Shown here one piece after another: positions 7,471-13,976 of a DNA stretch of 17,256 nt. The stretch comes from an uncultured Christensenellaceae bacterium (GTDB taxonomy: Bacteria; Bacillota; Clostridia; Christensenellales; Borkfalkiaceae). The stretch spans positions 1-17,256 of the forward strand of contig CAJUNJ010000024.1 of the NCBI GenBank assembly GCA_910587825.1, written 5' to 3'. The notes beneath the pieces are model-generated. The model did no database searches. It was not told the origin of the DNA and worked only from the letters and a program-made list of their open reading frames with translations. The translations under genes and the position numbers were made by a program. Each line of letters begins with the position of its first letter. Position 1 is the stretch's first letter.

Positions 7471-7503
7471 ATTCTCTCCTTACAACGAATTAATTTTTAC
7501 TAA

Positions 7504-7532
7504 ATAATAGACTAAATAATTTCTTTTAGCAA
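7504..7532 (-). promoter_or_regulatory. Promoter of the membrane-linked XRE gene
   Basis: On the minus strand, TTGCTA (7527-7532), a 17-base spacer and TATTAT (7504-7509). It lies in the 114-base gap after yihY and leaves a leader of about 30 bases. Confidence 0.65.
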
Positions 7533-7584
7533 TAGAATTAAGTCGAATTTAAGTAGAATAACCATTTAAAGCGGAAAATTATCA

Positions 7585-8364
7585 TTATAACAGCGTTTTG
7601 TATTCCCTTTTTGTTTTAAACGAACTGTTATAAATTATCCCTACCACAAAACCGCTCATCATAACATAACTCCACAGCAAAAACACGAAAAGCGAAGCGA
7701 TTCTGCCGTACAGCTTTTCCGGATTTGCATACTGCATATACACGGCAAAACCTATTATAAACACAATCCATAACGCAGTTGTCAGCAAGCTGCCCGGTAC
7801 GGCTTCTTCGGCTTTGAGTTTATAAGGGCTTGTAAAAAGATTTAACACTAAAACAACCGTAAAAGCAATGGCTATTAAAAAGGTGTAAGTTATTATATCT
7901 GAAAAATAGTAAGGCATGAATTTGTCAAGCAGCCAGGACCCGACAAAAGTAATTACGGCAAGTACGGCAATTAATAAAAACGTAATAAATATTAACAGAA
8001 GCGACACCAAGCGCAATTTTATACCGCCTTTTACACGCGATGAGTTATAAATAATTTCTCCGCTACGCCTTAAATGGTAAAAAAAGTTGGTCGATGAATA
8101 TAAAGTTGTGACAAGTAAAATTATACCGGCACCGCTTGCCGCGCCCTCCGCCGATGATTTCAGATAATGTAAAAAAGGACTTACGTTTTCAAAGAGTTCG
8201 TGCGACATTATGCGTTCCACGTTTATACTAACGTTGCCGAAAACCAGCGTAAGCCATAAACTGAACGGCGCAATACTCATCAATAAAAAATAAACAAGAG
8301 TACCCGCAATCGTAGAAAAACGTTTATCCGAAAAATATTTAAAGAGATTTACCGCGTTACGCAT
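7585..8364 (-). CDS. YihY/BrkB-family inner-membrane protein
   Basis: A 259-residue multi-spanning membrane protein. Hydrophobic segments lie near residues 20-44, 78-88, 118-145, 157-176, 190-212 and 225-247, giving about six helices. The family signature is seen in the N-terminal FSTIAGTLVYFLLMSIAP and the C-terminal LYGRIASLFVFLLWSYVMM with the following GFVVGIIYN. The molecular function of the family is not settled; it was once misnamed ribonuclease BN. The length is slightly below the usual 280-300. The ATG has no good Shine-Dalgarno site, and a terminator for the preceding gene ends only about 25 bases upstream. Expression therefore depends on read-through or on a weak promoter that I could not identify with confidence. 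Confidence 0.85.
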   Translation of the reverse strand: MRNAVNLFKYFSDKRFSTIAGTLVYFLLMSIAPFSLWLTLVFGNVSINVERIMSHELFENVSPFLHYLKSSAEGAASGAGIILLVTTLYSSTNFFYHLRRSGEIIYNSSRVKGGIKLRLVSLLLIFITFLLIAVLAVITFVGSWLLDKFMPYYFSDIITYTFLIAIAFTVVLVLNLFTSPYKLKAEEAVPGSLLTTALWIVFIIGFAVYMQYANPEKLYGRIASLFVFLLWSYVMMSGFVVGIIYNSSFKTKREYKTLL

Positions 8365-8396
8365 AATATTATTCTTTGCAAATTACAAAAAAATAA

Positions 8397-8418
8397 GGGT
8401 ATCCTTTTAAGGATACCC
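8397..8418 (-). terminator. Terminator of the cysteine-rich gene
   Basis: A perfect 10-bp stem, GGGTATCCTT-TT-AAGGATACCC, followed on the minus strand by TTATTTTTTTG. It lies 13 bases past the stop of the cysteine-rich gene. No T-run exists on the plus-strand side, so it acts on minus-strand transcripts. Confidence 0.88.
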
Positions 8419-8431
8419 CGTGCAACGAACG

Positions 8432-8782
8432 TCAGTTGTTACAACAGCTATTACAGCCGCACGAACAGTTGCATAGTCCGTACTGCCGAGCGTAATACGC
8501 ATCGTAACAGCCGCAACCCGAAGACCTGTTGCAACCGCAAGATACGTTATTCAAAACGCCGAAAGTGTTTGACGCATCATTGAACGTGCGCGAATTTCCG
8601 GAACAACCGCAGGAATTACAACCACAGCCGTTTCTGTTGTTCCAGCAGGAGTTGCAGCCGCAACCGCTTCTGTTGTTCCCACAGGAGTTGCAACCGCACC
8701 TGCAATTACAGCCGAAAAGCAGATTGAAAAGACTGCCGCAACCGCAATTATTTCTGCAATTATTATTACAATTATTACACAT
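8432..8782 (-). CDS. Cysteine/asparagine/glycine-rich repeat protein, 116 residues
   Basis: I do not recognise a named family. It has 27 cysteines in 116 residues, with abundant Asn and Gly, mostly as C-G-C, C-N-C and C-N-S-C. A 12-residue unit CGCNSCxNNRxG runs from about 29 to 58 in two full copies and one partial copy. A cysteine-free spacer (SRTFNDASNTFGVLNNV) divides it into two Cys-rich halves. There is no signal peptide or membrane segment. The cysteine pattern suggests metal binding like metallothionein, or a disulfide-linked surface or spore-coat protein; neither is shown. This frame is preferred over overlapping ones because AAAAGGA lies about 11 bases before the ATG and an intrinsic terminator follows the stop. 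The function is unknown. Confidence 0.72.
   Translation of the reverse strand: MCNNCNNNCRNNCGCGSLFNLLFGCNCRCGCNSCGNNRSGCGCNSCWNNRNGCGCNSCGCSGNSRTFNDASNTFGVLNNVSCGCNRSSGCGCYDAYYARQYGLCNCSCGCNSCCNN
8628..8699. repeat. Tandem 36-bp repeat inside the cysteine-rich gene
   Basis: Two adjacent 36-base units (8628-8663 and 8664-8699), each beginning CCG-YTTCTGTTGTTCC on the plus strand and differing at a few positions. They encode the 12-residue unit CGCNSCxNNRxG. A third, partial unit follows. Variation in copy number between strains is plausible. Confidence 0.8.
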
Positions 8783-8813
8783 TTGTACTCAGTTCCTTTT
8801 ATCATAAAGTTTG

Positions 8814-8849
8814 GGCAAAGGTTTTCCCCCTTGCCTATAATCCATTATA
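8814..8849 (-). promoter_or_regulatory. Putative -10 box and leader hairpin of the cysteine-rich gene
   Basis: TATAAT on the minus strand at 8844-8849 has no recognisable -35 box. Downstream the leader forms GGCAAGG-N7-CCTTTGCC (8814-8835), a short stem with one unpaired base, before the Shine-Dalgarno site. It could protect the mRNA or have a regulatory role. It matches no riboswitch class I know. Confidence 0.4.
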
Positions 8850-8857
8850 TGAAAAAA

Positions 8858-8880
8858 ACACGACCTGCGTGCGGTCGTGT
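8858..8880 (-). terminator. Terminator of the small XRE repressor gene
   Basis: On the minus strand, ACACGACC-GCACGCA-GGTCGTGT is followed by T residues (A-run at 8851-8857 on the plus strand). It lies about 70 bases past the stop at 8949. Confidence 0.85.
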
Positions 8881-8948
8881 AAATTTTTGTTTAATTTGTG
8901 ATAAAATTTCTTACTTGAAAATATCTTTTAATCCATAAACGAATTAAT

Positions 8949-9167
8949 TTACTTTTTTGCTTGCTCTTCAACCAATCCAAGTAAATAATCTGCAGAGATA
9001 TTAAAAATCTTACACAAATCTATAATGTGTTGAGTAGCAGGTAATCTTTTATCTTTTTCCCACAAGGATATACTATCTTGCGTTACACCCACCATTGTTG
9101 CAAGCTCACTTTGTTTTAGATTTTTTGCAATTCTTTCTTCTTTAATTATTATTCCTATTGTTCTCAT
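8949..9167 (-). CDS. Small XRE/Cro-CI-type repressor
   Basis: A 72-residue protein that is almost wholly one helix-turn-helix domain: IKEERIAKNLKQSELATMVG, then VTQDSISLWEKDKRLP as the recognition region, ending in ISADYLLGLVEE. This is the standard phage- and mobile-element-type single-domain regulator. It is divergent from the unknown gene at 9278 and probably represses that gene through the paired palindromes at 9208-9222 and 9239-9253. The ATG at 9167 has no Shine-Dalgarno site, while a TATTAT lies six bases upstream on the minus strand, so the message may be leaderless, as lambda cI is from PRM. The DNA here is AT-rich (16 G+C in the 60 bases from 9001), unlike rubrerythrin nearby (38 in the 60 from 9841), which suggests acquisition. 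Confidence 0.9.
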   Translation of the reverse strand: MRTIGIIIKEERIAKNLKQSELATMVGVTQDSISLWEKDKRLPATQHIIDLCKIFNISADYLLGLVEEQAKK

Positions 9168-9200
9168 ACAATTATAATACTACAATTAATATTATTTTGC

Positions 9201-9229
9201 TTGACAAACGACAAATTATCGTATATTAT
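9201..9229 (+). promoter_or_regulatory. Promoter of the unknown gene at 9278
   Basis: A consensus TTGACA (9201-9206), a 17-base spacer and TATTAT (9224-9229). This is the best -35 box in the window. Transcription should start near 9236. Operator-like palindromes overlap the spacer and the start region, so a strong promoter is probably held repressed. Confidence 0.85.
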
Positions 9230-9253
9230 TTTATATATACGACTAATTGTCGT
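9208..9253. promoter_or_regulatory. Paired operator-like palindromes
   Basis: Site 1, ACGACAAATTATCGT (9208-9222), and site 2, ACGACTAATTGTCGT (9239-9253), share the pattern ACGAC-N5-GTCGT; site 1 has one arm mismatch. Their centres are 31 bases apart, about three helical turns, so they face the same side. Site 1 lies between the -35 and -10 boxes, and site 2 follows the predicted start. The likely ligand is the XRE protein encoded next door. Confidence 0.75.
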
Positions 9254-9277
9254 AATGATCAAAAGGAGCAACAGAAA

Positions 9278-9667
9278 ATGGCTAAAAAACTTGATAAAAC
9301 ACTTAAAGAATTGGAAAAAGATATTATATATTTTCTCACAATGTGTACGAACAACGACTTGAAGTTATACATATCTGACCCGAAAGAAAAGAAAATTGAA
9401 GACTTTGCGCGCTTTGCCTGCCTTGGACTTGCATTCAATTTAAGGGGCGTACATTTAAATGTTTATGCGCAATATGAAAATGTCGGCGATATTAATGACC
9501 TTTTAAACTATTTAGATGCGGTAACTTTTGAACGTGCGGAAAAGTGGATAGAAAATTTTATAGTTAATATAAAAGAACCTATATTAAAAAACTGCGCACA
9601 GTCAATATGGGCAGAGAAAAAAATATATTTTGCAAGTCATAAATTTAAAATACCAAACCTTTTTTAA
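9278..9667 (+). CDS. Unknown 129-residue protein under XRE-type control
   Basis: I do not recognise this family. The protein is soluble, with a Lys-rich helical N-terminus (MAKKLDKTLKELEKDIIYFL), an inner segment FARFACLGLAFNLRGVHLNV, and a C-terminal helical part with several Trp, Lys and Phe residues. There are no membrane spans and no obvious catalytic motif. I chose the ATG at 9278 because AAAAGGAG lies 9 bases upstream; an in-frame ATG at 9158 lies inside the divergent repressor and upstream of the promoter. It has a strong, apparently repressed promoter and its own terminator. The DNA is AT-rich (16 G+C in the 60 bases from 9301). The arrangement suggests an inducible accessory gene from a mobile element. 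It is not a classic toxin-antitoxin operon, as the genes diverge. Confidence 0.75.
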   Translation: MAKKLDKTLKELEKDIIYFLTMCTNNDLKLYISDPKEKKIEDFARFACLGLAFNLRGVHLNVYAQYENVGDINDLLNYLDAVTFERAEKWIENFIVNIKEPILKNCAQSIWAEKKIYFASHKFKIPNLF

Positions 9668-9669
9668 GT

Positions 9670-9704
9670 AAAAAGGAGCAGTCGTAAAAACCACTCCCTT
9701 TTTT
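9670..9704. terminator. Likely bidirectional terminator between convergent genes
   Basis: AAAAAGGAG and CTCCCTTTTTT can pair around a long loop with one bulged C, leaving T-runs on both strands. It lies between the unknown gene (plus) and the rubrerythrin gene (minus). The GC part of the stem is short. Confidence 0.5.
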
Positions 9705-9732
9705 AATTTAATTTTAGTCTAATTTTTTTTAA

Positions 9733-10263
9733 TTATTTTCCGAAATATCTCTTTAAAAGACCGGCAAAGCCAGCTCCGTGCCTTGCTTCGTCCTTAGCCA
9801 TTTCGTGTACGGTATCGTGAATAGCGTCGTAACCGAGCTGTTTAGCGCGCTTTGCAATAGCAAGCTTTCCTTCGCACGCGCCCGCTTCCGCCGCGGCACG
9901 GAGTTCAAGATTTTTCTTGGTCGAAGACGTTACAACTTCACCGAGAAGTTCCGCAAATTTAGCCGCGTGTTCAGCTTCTTCATAAGCATAACGCTTGTAC
10001 GCTTCCGCAATTTCGGGATAACCTTCACGTTCAGCCACTCTTGCCATAGCAAGATACATACCTACTTCCGTGCATTCACCGGTAAAATTAGCGTGAAGAC
10101 CTTCCATAATTTCCTTGTCTTCAACCTGACCGTCGCCTACTCCGTGTTCGCAAGCATATACGGTCTTTTCCGTATTGATAGGTTCAAACTTGGTTGCTTT
10201 GCAAACGGGACAAACGTCTACGCCGTCTTCAACAATTTCACCGCAAACAACACATTTTTTCAT
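9733..10263 (-). CDS. Reverse rubrerythrin (NADH peroxidase type)
   Basis: A 176-residue cytoplasmic non-haem iron protein that reduces hydrogen peroxide to water in anaerobes. An N-terminal rubredoxin domain has C4-x2-C7 and C18-x2-C21 (the FeS4 site). A ferritin-like four-helix domain follows, with diiron ligands in TGECTEVGMY (E63), YEEAEHA (E95/96, H99), AGACEGKL (E131) and KDEARHG (E159, H162). Rubredoxin-first order defines the reverse subtype known from Clostridium. AAGGAG lies 9 bases before the ATG. It has its own strong promoter and appears monocistronic, as expected for an abundant stress protein. The family is often controlled by PerR; an imperfect palindrome overlaps its -35 box but is not a clear PerR box. 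Confidence 0.93.
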   Translation of the reverse strand: MKKCVVCGEIVEDGVDVCPVCKATKFEPINTEKTVYACEHGVGDGQVEDKEIMEGLHANFTGECTEVGMYLAMARVAEREGYPEIAEAYKRYAYEEAEHAAKFAELLGEVVTSSTKKNLELRAAAEAGACEGKLAIAKRAKQLGYDAIHDTVHEMAKDEARHGAGFAGLLKRYFGK

Positions 10264-10299
10264 AATAATTAACTCCTTATGGTTAAATTTTGTAATTGC

Positions 10300-10328
10300 A
10301 TTATACCACGTTGATAATAAAATTTCAA
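10300..10328 (-). promoter_or_regulatory. Promoter of the reverse rubrerythrin gene
   Basis: On the minus strand, TTGAAA (10323-10328), a 17-base spacer and TATAAT (10300-10305). The imperfect palindrome TTGATAATAAAATTTCAA (10311-10328) overlaps the -35 box and could be a repressor site. It lacks the 7-1-7 layout of a PerR box. Confidence 0.8.
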
Positions 10329-10354
10329 TAAAAATATTAAAGTTTTAAAAAAAT

Positions 10355-11002
10355 TCACAAGTTTATCATTTCTCCCAAAGATGCAAACGAATCGGCAAAT
10401 TCCCGACCTCCTACTGCCGCAAGCTGCATTTGGCTTCTGAACCCCCACAACGTTGAAATACATCTTATGCCTGCATTTTTCGCTGTAATTACGTCGGTAT
10501 CCCCGTCGCCGACGAAAAGACATTCCGACTTATCTACGCCGAATTTTTCTATGACGAAATTTACCGCCGAAGGGTCGGGCTTTAACGCAAAGTCGTCAGA
10601 CTGCCCTATGACATAATCAAAATAATTTTCTTTGAAAAATTGGCTCATTACTTTATCGCACGCCTTTTGCGGTTTATTGGTAACAACAGCCATTTTTATA
10701 CCTTTTGCCTTTGCCCTTTGTAAAAAGTCTGTTTCACCGTCATAAAGTACGGTATCCAAGTTTGCGCATTCGGCAAAATTAACGCGGTAATCTTCATAAA
10801 TTTTGTCTATAAGCTCCGAATCATACCCGACCGTTGCACGCTCGACAAGCTTTCTTGCCCCGTTGCCGACGTATTGTATAGTCTTTTCAAGCGAAAGACA
10901 GGGCACCCCGAATTTTTTCAAGCTGCCGTTAAGAACGTTGCATATGTCCCGCAAGGTATTAAGAAGGGTTCCGTCCAAATCGAAAATAATTGCTTTTACC
11001 AT
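10355..11002 (-). CDS. HAD-superfamily phosphatase, phosphoglycolate phosphatase-like
   Basis: A 215-residue HAD hydrolase with all core motifs: DLDGT with D8 and D10 (motif I), VVTNK near 106-110 (motif II), K141 before PDP (motif III) and GDGDTD at 165-170 (motif IV). The helical cap between residues 15 and 85 places it with the Gph/PgmB-like subfamily, which acts on phosphoglycolate, sugar phosphates or pyrophosphate; the exact substrate is not readable. It follows argS by only 2 bases with no clear Shine-Dalgarno site, so it is probably translated by coupling. A role linked to ArgS, such as removing pyrophosphate, is speculation. I see no strong terminator between its stop and the rubrerythrin promoter. 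Confidence 0.9.
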   Translation of the reverse strand: MVKAIIFDLDGTLLNTLRDICNVLNGSLKKFGVPCLSLEKTIQYVGNGARKLVERATVGYDSELIDKIYEDYRVNFAECANLDTVLYDGETDFLQRAKAKGIKMAVVTNKPQKACDKVMSQFFKENYFDYVIGQSDDFALKPDPSAVNFVIEKFGVDKSECLFVGDGDTDVITAKNAGIRCISTLWGFRSQMQLAAVGGREFADSFASLGEMINL

Positions 11003-11004
11003 AA

Positions 11005-12684
11005 TTACATTTTATCGGGTACGCCTATACCAAGTATGGCAAGCGCATTTTTAAGAGTTTGCAAAACCGCCTTTGTAAGCGCAAGTCTGAATTGCTTTGT
11101 ATCGCCTTCTGCGTTGAGAATTTTGCAGTCGATATAAAATTTATTGAATTTCTGCGCAAGGTCGACGGCAAATCTTGCTATATAGCAGGGTTCGTACTTG
11201 TCCGCAGCTTCTTTAAGAGTATCCGGGAAAGAAGCAAGCTGTTTAACTACCTCGAATTCCAGTGCGTTGGGTTCATACCCTTCGACAACGCAACCGCTAT
11301 TCCCTGCCTTTGACAGCACGGAATTTGCACGTGCGCAAGTATATTGGACGTACACGCTTGTTTCCCCTTCAAAGCTTAAAACTTTGTCATAAGAGAACAC
11401 AATGTCCTTGATTTTGTTATTGTATAACGCGCCGAATATTACTGCACCCAACCCTACTTTTTCCGCTATTTCTCGCTTGTTTTCAAGGTCGGGGTTCTTT
11501 TCTGTTACAACGGCGTAAGCCTTTTCGACGCACTTGTTTATTACGTCTTCCAGCCATACCACTTTACCCTTACGCGTAGACATAGCTCCGTCTTCAAGCG
11601 ACACCATACCGTATGCGACGTGAACGAGGTCTTTCGCCCATTCTTTGCCCATAAGTTCCAAAACTTTGAAAACTTGTTTGAAATGCAAATTCTGCTGATA
11701 GGCGACAACGTAAAGGCACTTATCGAAATTATAAGTGTTTTTGCGGTAAATTGCCGCGGCAAGGTCGCGTGTGGCATACAGCGAGGCCCCGTCCGATCTC
11801 AAAATAAGGCAAGGAGGCATAGAATAAGCTTCAAGGTCGACAATCTGCGCCCCTTCGCTTTCTTTAAGCAAATTTTTACTTTTAAGCTCGTCGATGACGG
11901 GCTGCATTTTATCGGTGTAAAATCTTTCGCCTGCATAGCTGTCAAACTTGACGCCAAGCTTATCGTATATTTCCTGTACGTATTTTAACGTAAGCGACTT
12001 GAACCATTCGAAAATTTCATTTGCTTCCTTATCCCCGCTTTCGATTAAACGGAAATATTCGCGGGCTTCGGCTTCCATCTGTTCGTCGGCTTGATTGTTA
12101 AAGCGGACGTACAAATCGTTTATGGCGTGTATTCCGCCCTTTTCCACTTCTTCCCTATTGCCCCAATGCTTGTATGCGCAAATAAGTTTTCCGAACTGGG
12201 TACCGTAATCTCCGAGGTGATTTATGCCGACAACGTTATAGCCCAAAAAGCCGAACAGCTTGTACAATGCTCCGCCGAGAACAGTTGTAGACAGATGACC
12301 TATATGAAAAGGTTTGGCAATATTTACGGAAGAATAGTCTATACATACGGTCTTGCCTTTACCGCATTCGGATGAGCCGTATTTATCGCCTTTTTTGAAA
12401 ATTTCGCCGAGAACTTGCTTAGCAAGTTCTGCTTTATTGACTTTGAAGTTGAGATAGCCGTTGACCGCAGAAACCTCGCTTATTACGCCGTCGGTCGCAA
12501 ACCCCGACTTTAACTCTTCGGCGATAACCGCAGGACTCTTCCGCAAAACCTTGGCAAATTTGAAACAAGGCAAAGCGTAGTCGCCCATTTCGGAATTCGG
12601 AGGAAGCGCTACCGAAGAATAAATTTCTTCACGGCTTACTCCGTCGATTTTAATTTTTTCAGCAATATAATTTTTGTAATCCAT
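11005..12684 (-). CDS. argS: Arginyl-tRNA synthetase
   Basis: A 559-residue class I aminoacyl-tRNA synthetase that charges tRNA-Arg with arginine. The N-terminal Add-1 domain (about 1-80) is followed by the Rossmann catalytic domain with HIGH at 127-130 (KPFHIGHLSTT). The second signature appears as MSTRKGKVV, the usual ArgS form of KMSKS in Firmicutes. The C-terminal anticodon-binding helical domain ends in LKNALAILGIGVPDKM. Length is normal and no defect is visible. The Shine-Dalgarno site is weak (ACGGAC before ATG). It is divergent from ychF and heads a two-gene unit with the HAD phosphatase. The leader is short and has no T-box. Confidence 0.97.
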   Translation of the reverse strand: MDYKNYIAEKIKIDGVSREEIYSSVALPPNSEMGDYALPCFKFAKVLRKSPAVIAEELKSGFATDGVISEVSAVNGYLNFKVNKAELAKQVLGEIFKKGDKYGSSECGKGKTVCIDYSSVNIAKPFHIGHLSTTVLGGALYKLFGFLGYNVVGINHLGDYGTQFGKLICAYKHWGNREEVEKGGIHAINDLYVRFNNQADEQMEAEAREYFRLIESGDKEANEIFEWFKSLTLKYVQEIYDKLGVKFDSYAGERFYTDKMQPVIDELKSKNLLKESEGAQIVDLEAYSMPPCLILRSDGASLYATRDLAAAIYRKNTYNFDKCLYVVAYQQNLHFKQVFKVLELMGKEWAKDLVHVAYGMVSLEDGAMSTRKGKVVWLEDVINKCVEKAYAVVTEKNPDLENKREIAEKVGLGAVIFGALYNNKIKDIVFSYDKVLSFEGETSVYVQYTCARANSVLSKAGNSGCVVEGYEPNALEFEVVKQLASFPDTLKEAADKYEPCYIARFAVDLAQKFNKFYIDCKILNAEGDTKQFRLALTKAVLQTLKNALAILGIGVPDKM

Positions 12685-12711
12685 CTGTCCGTACCGTTTT
12701 AATTTTAAATT

Positions 12712-12740
12712 ATTTTAACACAAAAGCTAAAATTTGGCAA
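12712..12740 (-). promoter_or_regulatory. Promoter of argS
   Basis: On the minus strand, TTGCCA (12735-12740), a 17-base spacer and TAAAAT (12712-12717). Each box matches the consensus at five of six positions. The leader to the ATG at 12684 is about 20 bases. Confidence 0.7.
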
Positions 12741-12758
12741 CTTTACCGCCTAATTGTT

Positions 12759-12787
12759 TTGATTATTTTTATCTATTATATTATAAT
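12759..12787 (+). promoter_or_regulatory. Promoter of ychF
   Basis: TTGATT (12759-12764), a 17-base spacer and TATAAT (12782-12787). Transcription would start near 12794, about 26 bases before the ychF ATG. It is divergent from the argS promoter. Confidence 0.7.
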
Positions 12788-12819
12788 TTAATAAAAAAGT
12801 AATCAAGGAATATAAAACA

Positions 12820-13920
12820 ATGAAACTCGGTGTTGTGGGACTTCCCAACGTTGGCAAGTCCACGCTGTTTAACGCAATAACGCACGCGGGCGCAGAAGCC
12901 GCAAATTATCCTTTCTGCACGATAGAACCCAACGTCGGCGTGGTCGCCGTCCCAGACGAAAGGCTTGACAAGCTTGCCGCACTGTACGACAGTAAAAAAG
13001 TCACTCCCGCAATCGTGGAATTCGTCGATATCGCAGGGCTTGTAAAGGGCGCTTCCCGCGGGGAAGGTCTCGGCAATAAATTTTTGTCGCACGTCAGGGA
13101 GTGCGACGCAATCGTACACGTCGTGCGGTGCTTCGAAGACGAAAACATAACGCACGTTAATAATAAAATAGACCCAATCGCCGATATTCAAACTATTACG
13201 CTTGAACTTATACTCGCGGACATAGAAGCCGTTACTAAACGTCAGGACAGAATAAGGAACACTGCCCGTGGCGGTGCCAATAAAGAAGCAGCCGCCGAAT
13301 ATGCGCTTTTGGAAAGGCTTGAAAAGTTTTTAAGCGGGGAAAAACCCGCAAGACTTTTTGAATGTTCGGAAGATGAAAAACCTGTAATTGACAACCTTTT
13401 CCTGCTTACAAACAAACCTGTTATTTATGCGGCAAACATTTCCGAATTCGATATGGGAAAATCCGAAGACGATATTCCGTTGGTGTGCACGGTAAAAGAT
13501 TATGCGGCTAAAGAGGGCAGTGAAGTTTTGGTAATTTGCGCCAAAACCGAAGAAGAACTTTCAAAAATGGAACCCGAAGACGCAGAAATGTTCTTGAAAG
13601 AGCTTGGGTTACAGGAAAGCGGTTTAAACAGGCTTATCAAAAAAAGTTATGCGCTGTTGGGGCTTATCTCCTACCTTACCGCCGGCGAAAAAGAAACGCG
13701 CGCCTGGACCATCGTCAAGGGAACCAAAGCCCCGCAAGCCGCAGGAAAAATTCACAGCGACTTTGAAAAAGGTTTTATACGGGCAGAAATTTGCGACTGG
13801 CAAACACTTTTGGAATGTAAAGGTCTTGTCGGCGCAAGAGAAAAAGGCAAAGTACGTTCCGAAGGAAAAGATTACGTCATTAAAGACGGCGACGTAGTTC
13901 TCTTCCGCTTCAACGTTTAA
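12820..13920 (+). CDS. ychF: Ribosome-associated ATPase YchF (OLA1/Obg family)
   Basis: A 366-residue P-loop protein of the Obg/HflX superfamily that prefers ATP and binds ribosomes; it is linked to stress and redox responses. G1 is GLPNVGKST at residues 7-15, G3 is DIAGLVKGAS near 69-78, and a coiled helical insert follows around 105-160. The YchF-type degenerate G4 region is KPVIYAANISE. The C-terminal TGS domain (about 280-366) contains RAWTIVKGTKAPQAAG and ends FEKGFIRAEI...VLFRFNV. AAGGA lies 10 bases before the ATG. It is monocistronic, divergent from argS and convergent with the GAPDH gene, with a shared strong terminator. The length is normal and the core highly conserved. Confidence 0.96.
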   Translation: MKLGVVGLPNVGKSTLFNAITHAGAEAANYPFCTIEPNVGVVAVPDERLDKLAALYDSKKVTPAIVEFVDIAGLVKGASRGEGLGNKFLSHVRECDAIVHVVRCFEDENITHVNNKIDPIADIQTITLELILADIEAVTKRQDRIRNTARGGANKEAAAEYALLERLEKFLSGEKPARLFECSEDEKPVIDNLFLLTNKPVIYAANISEFDMGKSEDDIPLVCTVKDYAAKEGSEVLVICAKTEEELSKMEPEDAEMFLKELGLQESGLNRLIKKSYALLGLISYLTAGEKETRAWTIVKGTKAPQAAGKIHSDFEKGFIRAEICDWQTLLECKGLVGAREKGKVRSEGKDYVIKDGDVVLFRFNV

Positions 13921-13936
13921 CCGAAAATATAAAATC

Positions 13937-13963
13937 AGCCCGTCCGAATTTTTCGGACGGGCT
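13937..13963. terminator. Bidirectional terminator between ychF and the GAPDH gene
   Basis: A perfect 12-bp stem, AGCCCGTCCGAA-TTT-TTCGGACGGGCT, with ATATTTTATTT after it on the plus strand and a T-rich tail on the minus strand. It serves both convergent genes. Confidence 0.92.
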
Positions 13964-13976
13964 ATATTTTATTTGA

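Noticed and set aside
8628..8699. CRISPR-like direct repeats
   Set aside because: The 36-base units are adjacent with no spacers and encode a 12-residue protein repeat.
8529..8807. Gln/Pro/Leu-rich (plus) and Ala/Val/Thr-rich (minus) open frames over the cysteine-rich gene
   Set aside because: They arise from the repetitive codons of the cysteine-rich frame read in other phases. Only that frame has a Shine-Dalgarno site before it and a terminator just after its stop.
8949..9667. Toxin-antitoxin module
   Set aside because: The genes are divergent with separate terminators, and the 129-residue protein shows no toxin motif I recognise.
10311..10328. PerR box at the rubrerythrin promoter
   Set aside because: The palindrome is imperfect (6 of 8 arm positions) and lacks the 7-1-7 arrangement.
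12685..12740. T-box riboswitch before argS
   Set aside because: The leader is only about 20 bases from the predicted start, with no T-box sequence or specifier stem.
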